This document shows positions 1 to 7,382 of a stretch of DNA of 27,351 bases, piece after piece (position 1 is the stretch's first letter; the number at the start of each line of letters is the position of its first letter). Below the pieces are notes generated by a model that made no database searches, was not told the DNA's origin, and worked only from the letters and a program-made list of their open reading frames with translations. Made by a program: the position numbers and the translations under genes. This stretch comes from an uncultured Clostridia bacterium (GTDB lineage Bacteria > Bacillota > Clostridia > TANB77 > CAG-508), in NCBI GenBank assembly GCA_934155165.1, contig CAKPGS010000019.1:1-27351 (forward strand), read 5' to 3'.

Positions 1-49
1 AGGCTCGTTTGATACAATTTTATAATTTCTTATAATACGTAATGCCGCC

Positions 50-81
50 GAGGAATTGAATAAATTTCATTATAATTATGT
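50..81 (+). repeat. 32-bp interspersed repeat, copy 1
   Basis: This stretch matches 11300-11331 at 31 of 32 positions; the difference is at base 53. It ends in the motif ATTATAATTATGT. At the second site the same sequence is the loop plus right arm of a long AT hairpin. The matching left arm is not visible here and may lie before the window or be absent. The preceding 49 bases contain GC-richer pieces (GGCTCG, GCCGCCGAGG) that stand out from the AT-rich surroundings. Confidence 0.7.
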
Positions 82-103
82 ATTTTTTATTTTATAAATA
101 ATT

Positions 104-577
104 TTATTCATACATTTCTTTTTTTCTTGAAAATAATTTTCTTATTTTATTAAAAATTCTCTGTACAAAATTTTCTTCTTTATAAACAACCATTGACAAA
201 AATTCTTTTCCAATTTCTATTTCGTTATTATCATCTTGTATTTCTTCATTTTCTTGTTCTACCTTCTGTTCTTCTTGTTGTTGTAATTCTTCTTGATATT
301 TATCTTCATTTTCATCAAATAATTCTCTTAATTTTATTTTTTCTTCTTCATCGCACCAATAGTTTAAATGTAAGAATGCTATTATACTAATTGATTCTTT
401 CTTAACAACTTGTCTATCTAATGAAACTGTTGTAGCGTATACTGGATTATATTCTGAAGATTTTTCTTCTTTTATTATATTATAAATATCATTTGGTAGT
501 TTATTTATGTATTCTTTTCCTAACATATTTAATATTGCATATACTTCTGAATATATGTCTTTAACTGTGTTTTCCAT
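104..577 (-). CDS. hypothetical acidic protein, last gene of the pfl cluster
   Basis: This is a 157-aa protein that I do not recognise as a named family. Residues 1-85 look like a compact mostly helical domain. Residues 86-125 are a Glu/Gln-rich, probably coiled or disordered linker. The C-terminus (residues 135-157) is basic, with FNKIRKLFSRKK. There is no signal peptide or transmembrane segment. It starts with ATG inside the 3' end of the preceding 80-aa gene (17-bp overlap), so the two are probably translationally coupled. It is the last gene of a minus-strand run that starts with pflB and pflA. Co-transcription is inferred from spacing. A role linked to pyruvate formate-lyase is possible but not shown. 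Confidence 0.7.
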   Translation of the reverse strand: MENTVKDIYSEVYAILNMLGKEYINKLPNDIYNIIKEEKSSEYNPVYATTVSLDRQVVKKESISIIAFLHLNYWCDEEEKIKLRELFDENEDKYQEELQQQEEQKVEQENEEIQDDNNEIEIGKEFLSMVVYKEENFVQRIFNKIRKLFSRKKEMYE

Positions 578-803
578 GTTTTCTCTTTACCTCTTTTTCT
601 TCTGTTTCTTCTATATTTTCTATTTCTTCTATTTCTTCTTTTGCCTTATTTTCATGTTCTTTTATCATTGTACTATATGTTTCAAACGCATTTTGCAAGT
701 TAGTTCTATTCACATCAAAGCTTTTATATGTTTCTATTAGTTCTTCATGTGTTACTTTTAATAAATCTTCGACTTTTTTATTTAATTCTTTTGTTTCTTC
801 CAT
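561..803 (-). CDS. hypothetical small coiled-coil protein
   Basis: This 80-aa, highly charged, probably all-helical protein starts MEETKELNKKVEDLL. Its second half is rich in Glu and Lys and ends in a basic tail (KRKHGKHS). A strong Shine-Dalgarno (GGAGG) sits 6 nt before the ATG, so translation is likely. It starts 12 nt after the pflA stop and overlaps the next gene by 17 bp. No domain is recognisable. The heptad-like pattern suggests an oligomeric or partner-binding peptide, perhaps acting with the 157-aa neighbour. Confidence 0.65.
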   Translation of the reverse strand: MEETKELNKKVEDLLKVTHEELIETYKSFDVNRTNLQNAFETYSTMIKEHENKAKEEIEEIENIEETEEKEVKRKHGKHS

Positions 804-815
804 TTATTCCTCCAT

Positions 816-1538
816 TTATATTCCAAGTATTTTTTTAGCATTTTCTACATCTTCTTCAGTTGGTATTCTAACATTTTCTAATTCGTATTTTAAACCTAAT
901 TCTTCCCATTTATGTTTGCCCATATCGTGATATGGCAATATTTCAACCTTTTCTACTGTTTTTAGTGATTTTATAAATTCTCTTAAGTTTTCTAAGTCCT
1001 CTTTTTTATCTGTATAACCTGGTACTAACACTTGTCTTATCCACATTTTTTTATTGTTTCCACTTAAATATTTGGCAAATGCTAATTCCTTTTTGTTAGA
1101 AAATCCTATTAAATCTTTACAAATCTCATCATTTATACATTTTATATCTAATAGGAATAAATCCGCTAAATCTATTACTCTTTTTATATCTTCCGTTAAT
1201 TCTAAATTTCCGGATGTATCTATTGTAACATTAATATTTTCTTGTTTCAACCTTGTGCAAACATCTATTAAAAATTTTGATTGTAATAAAGGTTCCCCTC
1301 CACTAAAAGTAACTCCTCCATTAGATGCAATAAAATAATTTTTATATTTTAAAATTTTGTGTATAACTTCATCTACAGAATATTGTTTTCCACAATTTGT
1401 AAGCCATGTGTCTCTATTTTGACAATATTTACACTTCATATGGCAACCTTGCATAAATATTACAAATCTAATTCCTGGTCCATCTAAGGCTCCCAAGCTC
1501 TCAAAGGAATGTATATATCCCATATTTTTTTCTTGCAT
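816..1538 (-). CDS. pflA: pyruvate formate-lyase activating enzyme (radical SAM)
   Basis: This radical SAM enzyme uses S-adenosylmethionine and a [4Fe-4S] cluster to form the glycyl radical on pyruvate formate-lyase. The cluster motif CHMKCKYC (Cys32, Cys36, Cys39) follows the typical SFESLGALDGPGIRFVIFMQG N-terminus, and the SAM-binding GGEP motif is present (FSGGEPLLQS). At 240 aa it has the usual PflA length. I chose the ATG at 1538: GGAG lies 6 nt upstream of it, whereas an in-frame GTG at 1550 would sit inside that ribosome-binding region. It lies just downstream of pflB, its substrate, in the standard order, separated by a stem-loop. Cytosolic; anaerobic fermentation. Confidence 0.96.
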   Translation of the reverse strand: MQEKNMGYIHSFESLGALDGPGIRFVIFMQGCHMKCKYCQNRDTWLTNCGKQYSVDEVIHKILKYKNYFIASNGGVTFSGGEPLLQSKFLIDVCTRLKQENINVTIDTSGNLELTEDIKRVIDLADLFLLDIKCINDEICKDLIGFSNKKELAFAKYLSGNNKKMWIRQVLVPGYTDKKEDLENLREFIKSLKTVEKVEILPYHDMGKHKWEELGLKYELENVRIPTEEDVENAKKILGI

Positions 1539-1567
1539 AATTTTCTCCACCTATATTTATTAAATCT

Positions 1568-1602
1568 GCTCCATTTCGCGGGTTTTTAAGCAAAATGGAG
1601 CT
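1568..1602 (-). promoter_or_regulatory. intercistronic stem-loop between pflB and pflA
   Basis: GCTCCATTT (1568-1576) is the inverse of AAATGGAGC (1593-1601), giving a 9-bp stem with a 16-nt loop between the two genes. On the minus strand no T-run follows, so it is not a classical terminator for pflB. It is better read as a processing, stabilising or attenuating element. That would keep the catalytic subunit more abundant than its activase; this is an inference from its position. Confidence 0.6.
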
Positions 1603-1620
1603 ATTTTAAATAATTTTAAA

Positions 1621-3858
1621 TTACATTCTTTCGTGAATTGTTCTGTGTATTACATCTAATTGTTGTTCTCTTGTTAATTTTGTAAAGTTTACAGCATATC
1701 CAGAAACTCTTATTGTTAATTGTGGGTATTTTTCTGGATGTTCCATTGCATCTTCTAATAAAGCTCTATCGAATACATTTACATTTATATGATGACCTGT
1801 TTGCATAAAATATCCATCTAACAAACCAACTAGATTATTAATTTTTGTTTCTTGTTCTTTTCCTAAAGTTCCTGGTGTTATTGAAAATGTATAAGAAATT
1901 CCATCTTCTGAATATTCATAAGGAAGTTTTGCAATTGTGTTCATAACTGCAACTGCTCCATTTGTATCTCTTCCATGTAATGGATTTGCACCTGGTCCAA
2001 ATGGTTCTCCAGCTCTTCTTCCATCTGGTGTATTTCCTGTTGCTTTTCCATAAACAACATTTGATGTTATTGTTAATATAGATAATGTATGTTTTGAATT
2101 TCTGTATGTTTGGTATCTTTCTAACTTTTTCATAAATGTTTTTACAATACCTACAGCAATTTCATCTACTCTATCATCATCATTTCCATATTTAGGAAAG
2201 TCACCTTCTATTTTATAATCTACTGCTAAACCTGTTTCATCTCTTATAACTTTAACTTTTGCATATTTTATAGCAGATAAAGAATCTACAACAACTGAAA
2301 GACCTGCAATTCCACATGCCATTGTTCTTTTTATATCTTTATCGTGTAAAGCCATTTCCAAAGCTTCATATGAATATTTATCATGCATATAATGAATAGC
2401 ATTTAATGCTTTAATATATATTTTGGCAACATAATCCATCATTGCGCTAAATTTTTCAGCAACTTCGTTATAATCTAAATATTCTGAAGTAATTGGCTCA
2501 AATTTTGGTGTTATTTGTTTTCCAGAATTTTCGTCTCTACCACCATTTATTGTATATAAAAGTGCTTTTGCTAGGTTTGCTCTTGCACCAAAGAATTGCA
2601 TTTGTTTTCCTATTTTCATTGCAGAAACACAACAAGCAATTCCATAGTCATCTCCTAATGTTAATCTCATTAAATCGTCATTTTCATATTGTATTGAAGA
2701 TGTTCTTATTGAAATATCCGCACAGAATTTTTTAAATTCTTCTGGTAAATTTTTAGACCATAAAACTGTTAAATTTGGCTCTGGAGCTGGTCCTAAATTA
2801 TCTAATGTATGCAAAACTCTAAATGAATTTTTTGTAACCATTGTTCTTCCATCTACACACATTCCACCAATACTTTCTGTTACCCAAACTGGATCTCCAC
2901 TGAATAATTCATTATATTCTGGTGCTCTTAAAAATCTTACAAGTCTTAATTTCATAACAAAATGGTCCATTATTTCTTGTGCTTCTTCTTCTGTTAAATT
3001 TCCATTTTTAAAATCTCTTTCAAAGTAAATATCTAAAAATGTTGATGTTCTTCCTAAGCTCATAGCAGCACCATTTTGGTCTTTTATTGCTCCTAAATAT
3101 CCAAAATATAACCATTGAACTGCTTCTTTTGCATTTGTTGCTGGAACAGATATATCAAATCCATATTTTTCAGCCATTTTCTTTAAGTCATTTAAAGCCT
3201 TTATTTGTTCTGCAATTTCTTCTCTTTCTCTTATTACTTCTTCTGTAAAATCATCTACATTTAATATGTTTAATTCTTCTTGTTTTTCTTCAATTAAAAC
3301 ATCTACACCATATAAAGCAACTCTTCTATAATCTCCTATAATTCTTCCACGACCATATCCATCTGGAAGTCCTGTAATTAAATGTGAACTTCTTGCTGCT
3401 CTAATATCTGGTGTGTATACACTAAATACACCATCATTATGAGTTTTTCTTAAATTATGATAAATGTATTCTGTTTGTTCATCTACTTTAAATCCATAAG
3501 CCTCACACGATTTTTCTACAATTCGTATTCCGCCATTTGGCATAATAGCTCTTTTTAATGGCTTATCTGTTTGAAGACCTACTATATCTTCTAATTCTTC
3601 ATTAATATATCCTGCATCATATGCATTTATTGCTGATGGTGTTTTTGTATCTGCATCTAATACTCCACCCGCTTCTCTTTCTTTTTTATATAATTCTAAA
3701 ACTTCATTCCAAAGTTTCTTAGTTTTCTCTGTTGCTCCCTTTAAAAAGCTACTATCTCCCTCATATGGAGTATAGTTATATCTTATAAATCCTCTAACAT
3801 CAATTTCTTTTGTCCATTCTCCAGATTTATTAAAGCCATCCCATGCTTTGAAATCCAT
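1621..3858 (-). CDS. pflB: formate C-acetyltransferase (pyruvate formate-lyase)
   Basis: This glycyl-radical enzyme converts pyruvate and CoA to formate and acetyl-CoA without oxygen, a central step of mixed-acid fermentation. The active-site cysteine pair is Cys409-Cys410 (GIACCVSAMK). The radical glycine is Gly720 in RVSGYAVNF near the C-terminus. Both sit where the family has them. I place the start at 3858 (MDFKAWDGF), giving 745 aa, because AAAGGAGG lies 10 nt upstream; the longer frame back to 3930 would cover the promoter. The protein appears intact. It is the first gene of a cluster with pflA and two small unknown genes. A promoter is visible at 3899-3927. Confidence 0.97.
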   Translation of the reverse strand: MDFKAWDGFNKSGEWTKEIDVRGFIRYNYTPYEGDSSFLKGATEKTKKLWNEVLELYKKEREAGGVLDADTKTPSAINAYDAGYINEELEDIVGLQTDKPLKRAIMPNGGIRIVEKSCEAYGFKVDEQTEYIYHNLRKTHNDGVFSVYTPDIRAARSSHLITGLPDGYGRGRIIGDYRRVALYGVDVLIEEKQEELNILNVDDFTEEVIREREEIAEQIKALNDLKKMAEKYGFDISVPATNAKEAVQWLYFGYLGAIKDQNGAAMSLGRTSTFLDIYFERDFKNGNLTEEEAQEIMDHFVMKLRLVRFLRAPEYNELFSGDPVWVTESIGGMCVDGRTMVTKNSFRVLHTLDNLGPAPEPNLTVLWSKNLPEEFKKFCADISIRTSSIQYENDDLMRLTLGDDYGIACCVSAMKIGKQMQFFGARANLAKALLYTINGGRDENSGKQITPKFEPITSEYLDYNEVAEKFSAMMDYVAKIYIKALNAIHYMHDKYSYEALEMALHDKDIKRTMACGIAGLSVVVDSLSAIKYAKVKVIRDETGLAVDYKIEGDFPKYGNDDDRVDEIAVGIVKTFMKKLERYQTYRNSKHTLSILTITSNVVYGKATGNTPDGRRAGEPFGPGANPLHGRDTNGAVAVMNTIAKLPYEYSEDGISYTFSITPGTLGKEQETKINNLVGLLDGYFMQTGHHINVNVFDRALLEDAMEHPEKYPQLTIRVSGYAVNFTKLTREQQLDVIHRTIHERM

Positions 3859-3898
3859 AATTTTTATTCCTCCTTTGTAAATAATCCTTCCACTTTTT

Positions 3899-3927
3899 AT
3901 ATTACCATAAGCACTTTTTTTTAGCAA
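3899..3927 (-). promoter_or_regulatory. sigma-A-type promoter of pflB
   Basis: Read on the minus strand, TTGCTA (3922-3927) is followed by a 17-nt spacer and TAATAT (3899-3904). Transcription would start near 3892, leaving a leader of about 34 nt that contains the AAAGGAGG ribosome-binding site. Confidence 0.6.
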
Positions 3928-4092
3928 CAAAATTCATCAATAATTTACAAGAAAAATATACCTAATTTATGTATTTTTTCTAATTCATTGGTAAATATAA
4001 ATAATGTAGTTTCTGTTAATTTATACTCTCAAATGCTATATTTTAGAAAATTAGGGAAATCATTTATTTTCCAGACTTTAAGAGGTGATAAT

Positions 4093-4422
4093 ATGGCCAT
4101 TGATTACAATATAATGGGAGAAAGAATTAAAAAAGCTAGATTAGAAAAACAGCTTACTCAAGAAAATATAGCAGAAAAATTAGATGTTTCTGTTGCATTT
4201 TTAAGTAGAATAGAACGTGGTAGTTCTCATATTAATTTAAAAAGATTACAACAATTATGTTCTATTTTAGATGTATCTGAGGGATATTTACTTTCTGGAA
4301 CTTCTGAGGATTCTAAAAATTACTTAAACAAAGATTTTCAAGAATTGTTAGAAAAATGCAATCCAGAACAATTAAAATTAATTTACAACCTTGCAAAAAC
4401 TGTTGTAGAAAGTGAAAAATAA
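4093..4422 (+). CDS. XRE-family helix-turn-helix transcriptional regulator
   Basis: This 109-aa DNA-binding protein has a Cro/CI-type helix-turn-helix at about residues 7-62 (GERIKKARLEKQLTQENIAEK, then SVAFLSRIERG). A short helical C-terminal tail (residues 75-109) probably supports dimerisation, as in small SinR-like regulators. The start is the ATG at 4093 with GAGGTGAT just upstream; in-frame codons back to 3988 lack such a site. It is divergent from pflB across a gap of about 230 bp, so it may regulate that operon, but no operator was identified. A terminator overlaps its stop codon. Confidence 0.88.
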   Translation: MAIDYNIMGERIKKARLEKQLTQENIAEKLDVSVAFLSRIERGSSHINLKRLQQLCSILDVSEGYLLSGTSEDSKNYLNKDFQELLEKCNPEQLKLIYNLAKTVVESEK

Positions 4423-4445
4423 AGGCTTTTGGCCTTTATTTTTTT
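4418..4445 (+). terminator. bidirectional intrinsic terminator
   Basis: AATAAAGGC (4418-4426), a 5-nt loop and GCCTTTATT (4432-4440) form a perfect 9-bp stem followed by a T-run. The reverse direction also has a T-rich tail. It overlaps the stop codon of the XRE gene and lies just past the rqcP stop, so it serves both convergent units. Confidence 0.88.
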
Positions 4446-4680
4446 ACAATAATTTTATCATTTCTGGCATATCTTTTGTTTGTACTTTCGGTATGTTTAT
4501 TATTTCAAATTTTGAAATTTTTTCTCCAAATTGTATTTCTACTATATCTCCTACTTTAACTTCATAACTTGGTTTTACAGTTTTACCATTAACTGCAACT
4601 CTTCCTTTGTCTGCTATTTCATTTGCTACAGTTCTTCTTTTTATTACTCTTGATACTTTTAAGAATTTATCTAATCTCAT
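4444..4680 (-). CDS. rqcP: S4-domain RNA-binding protein RqcP (YabO/Hsp15 family)
   Basis: This 78-aa protein is almost entirely an S4 RNA-binding fold (MRLDKFLKVSRVIKRRTVAN, then DKGRVAVNGKTVKPSYEVKVGD). In Bacillus, RqcP joins RqcH on stalled 50S subunits and helps the tRNA movement that adds alanine tails during ribosome rescue. Length and the RLDKFLKVSR start match the family. An AAAGGAG site precedes the ATG. It lies 11 nt after the Cys/Asn-rich membrane protein gene and shares its direction. In many Firmicutes the gene sits near yabP/yabQ/divIC; here the neighbours differ. Confidence 0.9.
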   Translation of the reverse strand: MRLDKFLKVSRVIKRRTVANEIADKGRVAVNGKTVKPSYEVKVGDIVEIQFGEKISKFEIINIPKVQTKDMPEMIKLL

Positions 4681-4691
4681 TTTTTCTCCTT

Positions 4692-5324
4692 TTATCTATA
4701 ACATCTATTTCTAAAATTACATCCATTATTATTATTGCAATTACAATTACAATTATTACTTATACTATCGCTTAAATCACTTATTGCATCTAGTACATCA
4801 TTTATATCACTTTGCGTTGCAGGCCTGTTACTATTGCAACCACAGTTACAATTAGTATTAACAAAAGAATTTCCTGCTAATGCATTTGCAGATGGATTAT
4901 TTGTTTGGCAATTACAACTACTTACAACAGCTTGATTTCCATTTAATGTTACAAGTCCATTATTAGCATTTGCACTAGCAGATGCGCTATTGTTTCCGCA
5001 ATTACAGTTGCTTATTGCAATTGGAGATGTTGTAGAAAGTACTTCTGTTTCTGTATTATTCCTGCCTCCATAAAAACAACTACAATTAAATCTTCTACAA
5101 ATCTTACAAATAATACATGATATAACTGCTGCTAAATAAGCGATTATTGCATATATAATTCCTGCAACTATATAATTTAAATTTCCTATAGCAAATGCTA
5201 CAACTAAAAATACCGCAAATACTATTAATGATATAAGTAATGGATTTTTAAGTAATTTTTGAAATGCAATAGCAACTACAATAACTAAAAATGGAATTGC
5301 TAAAAATATTAATAAATTATTCAT
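4692..5324 (-). CDS. membrane protein with Cys/Asn-rich repeat tail, unknown function
   Basis: This 210-aa protein was not recognised. Three hydrophobic segments (about residues 3-22, 28-47 and 51-71) anchor it in a membrane. They are followed by a Cys cluster (Cys70, 73, 76, 81, 83). The remaining tail is low in complexity and rich in Asn, Ser and Ala, with recurring CNC motifs at residues 107-109, 137-139, 159-163 and 192-196. In total there are about 17 cysteines beyond the last membrane segment. Such tails could cross-link by disulfides or bind metal. GGGGGAT precedes the ATG. A sigma-K-like promoter lies just upstream (5355-5382), so a spore-coat or mother-cell membrane role is a reasonable guess, not a conclusion. 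Confidence 0.8.
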   Translation of the reverse strand: MNNLLIFLAIPFLVIVVAIAFQKLLKNPLLISLIVFAVFLVVAFAIGNLNYIVAGIIYAIIAYLAAVISCIICKICRRFNCSCFYGGRNNTETEVLSTTSPIAISNCNCGNNSASASANANNGLVTLNGNQAVVSSCNCQTNNPSANALAGNSFVNTNCNCGCNSNRPATQSDINDVLDAISDLSDSISNNCNCNCNNNNGCNFRNRCYR

Positions 5325-5354
5325 AAATATATCCCCCTTTCAGAGTTTTTACTA

Positions 5355-5382
5355 TATTTTATGAATAATCTATTTTTATTGT
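5355..5382 (-). promoter_or_regulatory. possible sigma-K (mother-cell) promoter
   Basis: On the minus strand CATAAAATA (5355-5363) fits the sigma-K -10 pattern CATANNNTA, and an AC (5381-5382) lies 17 nt upstream as in its minimal -35. The site falls between truA and the Cys/Asn-rich gene. The pattern is short and the DNA is AT-rich, so chance occurrence is possible. Confidence 0.35.
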
Positions 5383-5388
5383 GAATTA

Positions 5389-6132
5389 TTAATTACTATA
5401 ATTTACATTCATTAAATATAAACCATGAGCTGGTAATGTTTTACCTGCCTTTTGTCTATCTTTACTTTCTATTATAGTTTTAATTTCTTCTGGTTTTATT
5501 TTTCCAAGGCCTACTTCAACTAATGTTCCAGATATTATTCTAACCATATTATATAAAAATCCATTTCCTGTTAATTCTATATAAATTCTATTATTTTCTG
5601 TTTTTTTAATTTCTGCTTTGTAAATTGTTCTTACACTACTTTTACTGCTTGTACCACTAGATTTAAAAGCTTTAAAATCGTGTTCTCCTTCAAAGAATTT
5701 CGCTGCCTTTTTCATTGCTTCTATATTTAATTTATTTGGTATATGATATTCTAAATATCTATACATAGGTGTTGGAAATTCTGAATTGTCTATTACATAT
5801 CTATATGTTTTCCTCTTACAATTATATCTACTATGAAATCTTTCTTCTACTTCCTCCGCATTTGTAATTACAATAGATTTTTTTATTTTTGAATTAATAG
5901 CAATTGGAAACTTTTCTATTGGAATTTTACTATTTGTTTTAAAATTAGCAACTTGTCCAAAACTATGTACTCCTGCATCTGTTCTACCAGAAGCATTAAG
6001 TTCAATTTCTTCTCCTGTCATTTCAGAAAGAACCTTTTCTATTGTTCCTTGAATATTTAGTTTATTAGGTTGTTTTTGCCAACCATTAAAATCTTTTCCA
6101 TCATACATTATTGTTAATTTAATATTTCTCAT
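5389..6132 (-). CDS. truA: tRNA pseudouridine(38-40) synthase
   Basis: TruA converts uridines 38-40 in the tRNA anticodon stem-loop to pseudouridine. The catalytic Asp52 lies in ASGRTDAGVHSFGQV, the hallmark of the family. N-terminal MYDGKDFNGWQKQP and C-terminal NGFLYNMVRIISGTLVEVG are also diagnostic. At 247 aa it is full length. The start is the ATG at 6132, with TTGAGG 6 nt upstream; a TTG at 6144 is part of that ribosome-binding site. Minus strand, divergent from the small 56-aa gene. Confidence 0.96.
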   Translation of the reverse strand: MRNIKLTIMYDGKDFNGWQKQPNKLNIQGTIEKVLSEMTGEEIELNASGRTDAGVHSFGQVANFKTNSKIPIEKFPIAINSKIKKSIVITNAEEVEERFHSRYNCKRKTYRYVIDNSEFPTPMYRYLEYHIPNKLNIEAMKKAAKFFEGEHDFKAFKSSGTSSKSSVRTIYKAEIKKTENNRIYIELTGNGFLYNMVRIISGTLVEVGLGKIKPEEIKTIIESKDRQKAGKTLPAHGLYLMNVNYSN

Positions 6133-6193
6133 TTCATACCTCAATTAATACACACATTTTTATAAATTTTAATACTATATACTGGTGTTGTAT

Positions 6194-6364
6194 ATGAATT
6201 TCTCTAATTGTGAATTAATAGCACTTGCTAGTTCTCTTTCTATTGCTATAAGTCAAGGTAAAACACCTCAAGAAGTTGGCACTCTTGCGGCTTTTTTTAC
6301 AGCATTAGGAGATAACCTTGCAATTATTGCTTTAGAAAATGATGATGATTCTTCTTGTTTGTAA
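6194..6364 (+). CDS. 56-aa conserved-looking small protein
   Basis: A complete small ORF starts MNFSNCELIALASSLSIAIS and ends with an Asp-rich tail (NDDDSSCL). The middle contains QGKTPQEVGTLAAFFTALGD, which resembles short helical proteins I have seen beside recR or truA in Clostridia, but I cannot name the family with certainty. It is probably two or three helices without a true membrane span. The ribosome-binding site is weak (GGTG). It ends 1 bp before the recR stop on the opposite strand. Function unknown. Confidence 0.7.
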   Translation: MNFSNCELIALASSLSIAISQGKTPQEVGTLAAFFTALGDNLAIIALENDDDSSCL

Positions 6365-6365
6365 A

Positions 6366-6965
6366 TTATAATTCTCTTCTTCCTTCTAATGCTTGCATAA
6401 GTGTTATTTCATCTGTATATTCTAAGTCTCCTCCAACAGGTATTCCTCTTGCAATTCTTGTTACTTTTATTCCTAAAGGTTTTATTAGTTTAGATAAATA
6501 CATAGCTGTTGCCTCTCCCTCTACTCTAGGGTTTGTTGCAAGAATTATTTCTTTTACTTTTCCATCTGTAAGTCTTGCCAATAATTCTTTTACCTTTATA
6601 TCATCTGGTCCTACTCCATTCATTGGAGATATAGAACCATGTAATACATGGTAAACTCCATTAAATTCGTGTGTTCTTTCCATTGCTATAATATCTCTTA
6701 CATCTTCTACAACACATATAATACTTTCATCTCTTTTTGGATTTGAGCAAATTATACATGGATCTGTATCTGAAATGTTAAAACATTTTGAACAATACTT
6801 TAAATTTTTCTTAGCATTTGTTATTGCATTTACAAAATTATTTATTTCTTCTTCTGAACTATTAAGCATATGAAAAGCAAGTCTAGCGGCAGTTTTATGT
6901 CCTATGCTAGGTAATTTTTCAAATGCTTCTATTAATTTTTCTATTGATGGTGAATAAATTGACAT
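6366..6965 (-). CDS. recR: recombination mediator RecR
   Basis: RecR, with RecF and RecO, helps load RecA at single-stranded gaps. The 199-aa protein shows all family parts: an N-terminal helix-hairpin-helix region (LPSIGHKTAARLAFHML), a Cys4 zinc finger (Cys58, 61, 70, 73: CSKCFNISDTDPCIIC), and a Toprim domain beginning CVVEDVRDIIAMERTHEFNG. The order dnaX, ybaB, recR is conserved in Firmicutes, and the 14-nt gap to ybaB supports one operon. Confidence 0.97.
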   Translation of the reverse strand: MSIYSPSIEKLIEAFEKLPSIGHKTAARLAFHMLNSSEEEINNFVNAITNAKKNLKYCSKCFNISDTDPCIICSNPKRDESIICVVEDVRDIIAMERTHEFNGVYHVLHGSISPMNGVGPDDIKVKELLARLTDGKVKEIILATNPRVEGEATAMYLSKLIKPLGIKVTRIARGIPVGGDLEYTDEITLMQALEGRREL

Positions 6966-6979
6966 TTTTTTCTCCTAAA

Positions 6980-7318
6980 TTACATTAATCCTGGTATATT
7001 AAATTGTCCCATTGCTTGGTTTGTAGCACTATCAACTTTTCTTAAAGCTTCGTTAACACATGTTAAAATTAAATCTTCTAGCATTTCTACATCTTCTGGA
7101 TCAACAACTTCTTTTTTTATTTTTATTTCTTTAATTACTTTAGCTCCAGAAACTTTTACAGAAACTGCACCTCCACCAGCTGTTGCATCAAAATCTTTTG
7201 CTGTTATTTCTGCTTGAGATTTTTCTAAGTCTGCTTGCATTTTCTTAGCCTCTTTCATTAAATTATTAATATTCATTCCTCCAAAATTTCCTCCTGGAAA
7301 TCCTCCTCTTCTTGCCAT
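6980..7318 (-). CDS. YbaB/EbfC family nucleoid-associated protein
   Basis: This 112-aa protein is a small dimeric DNA-binding protein of the YbaB/EbfC family (YaaK in Bacillus). It starts with a Gly-rich segment (MARRGGFPGGNFGG). The family core NINNLMKEAKKMQADLEK and the strand segment TAGGGAVSVKVSG follow, then VDPEDVEMLEDLILTCVNEAL. An AAAGGAGG-like site lies upstream. It sits between dnaX and recR as usual. The exact job is unsettled; binding DNA and affecting recombination or gene expression is known for relatives. Confidence 0.95.
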   Translation of the reverse strand: MARRGGFPGGNFGGMNINNLMKEAKKMQADLEKSQAEITAKDFDATAGGGAVSVKVSGAKVIKEIKIKKEVVDPEDVEMLEDLILTCVNEALRKVDSATNQAMGQFNIPGLM

Positions 7319-7382
7319 TTTATAATTCCTCCTTTTTTTATTATTTTATATTGAAAATTATTTATATTCTAGCTTACAACTT

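Noticed and set aside
3988..4092. N-terminal extension of the XRE regulator
   Set aside because: The frame is open but the strong GAGGTGAT site is just before the ATG at 4093, and the extension does not resemble the family.
4735..4935. Plus-strand ORF opposite the Cys/Asn-rich gene
   Set aside because: Its Gln/Leu repeats are the reverse complement of the Asn/Cys codons; a shadow of the real gene.
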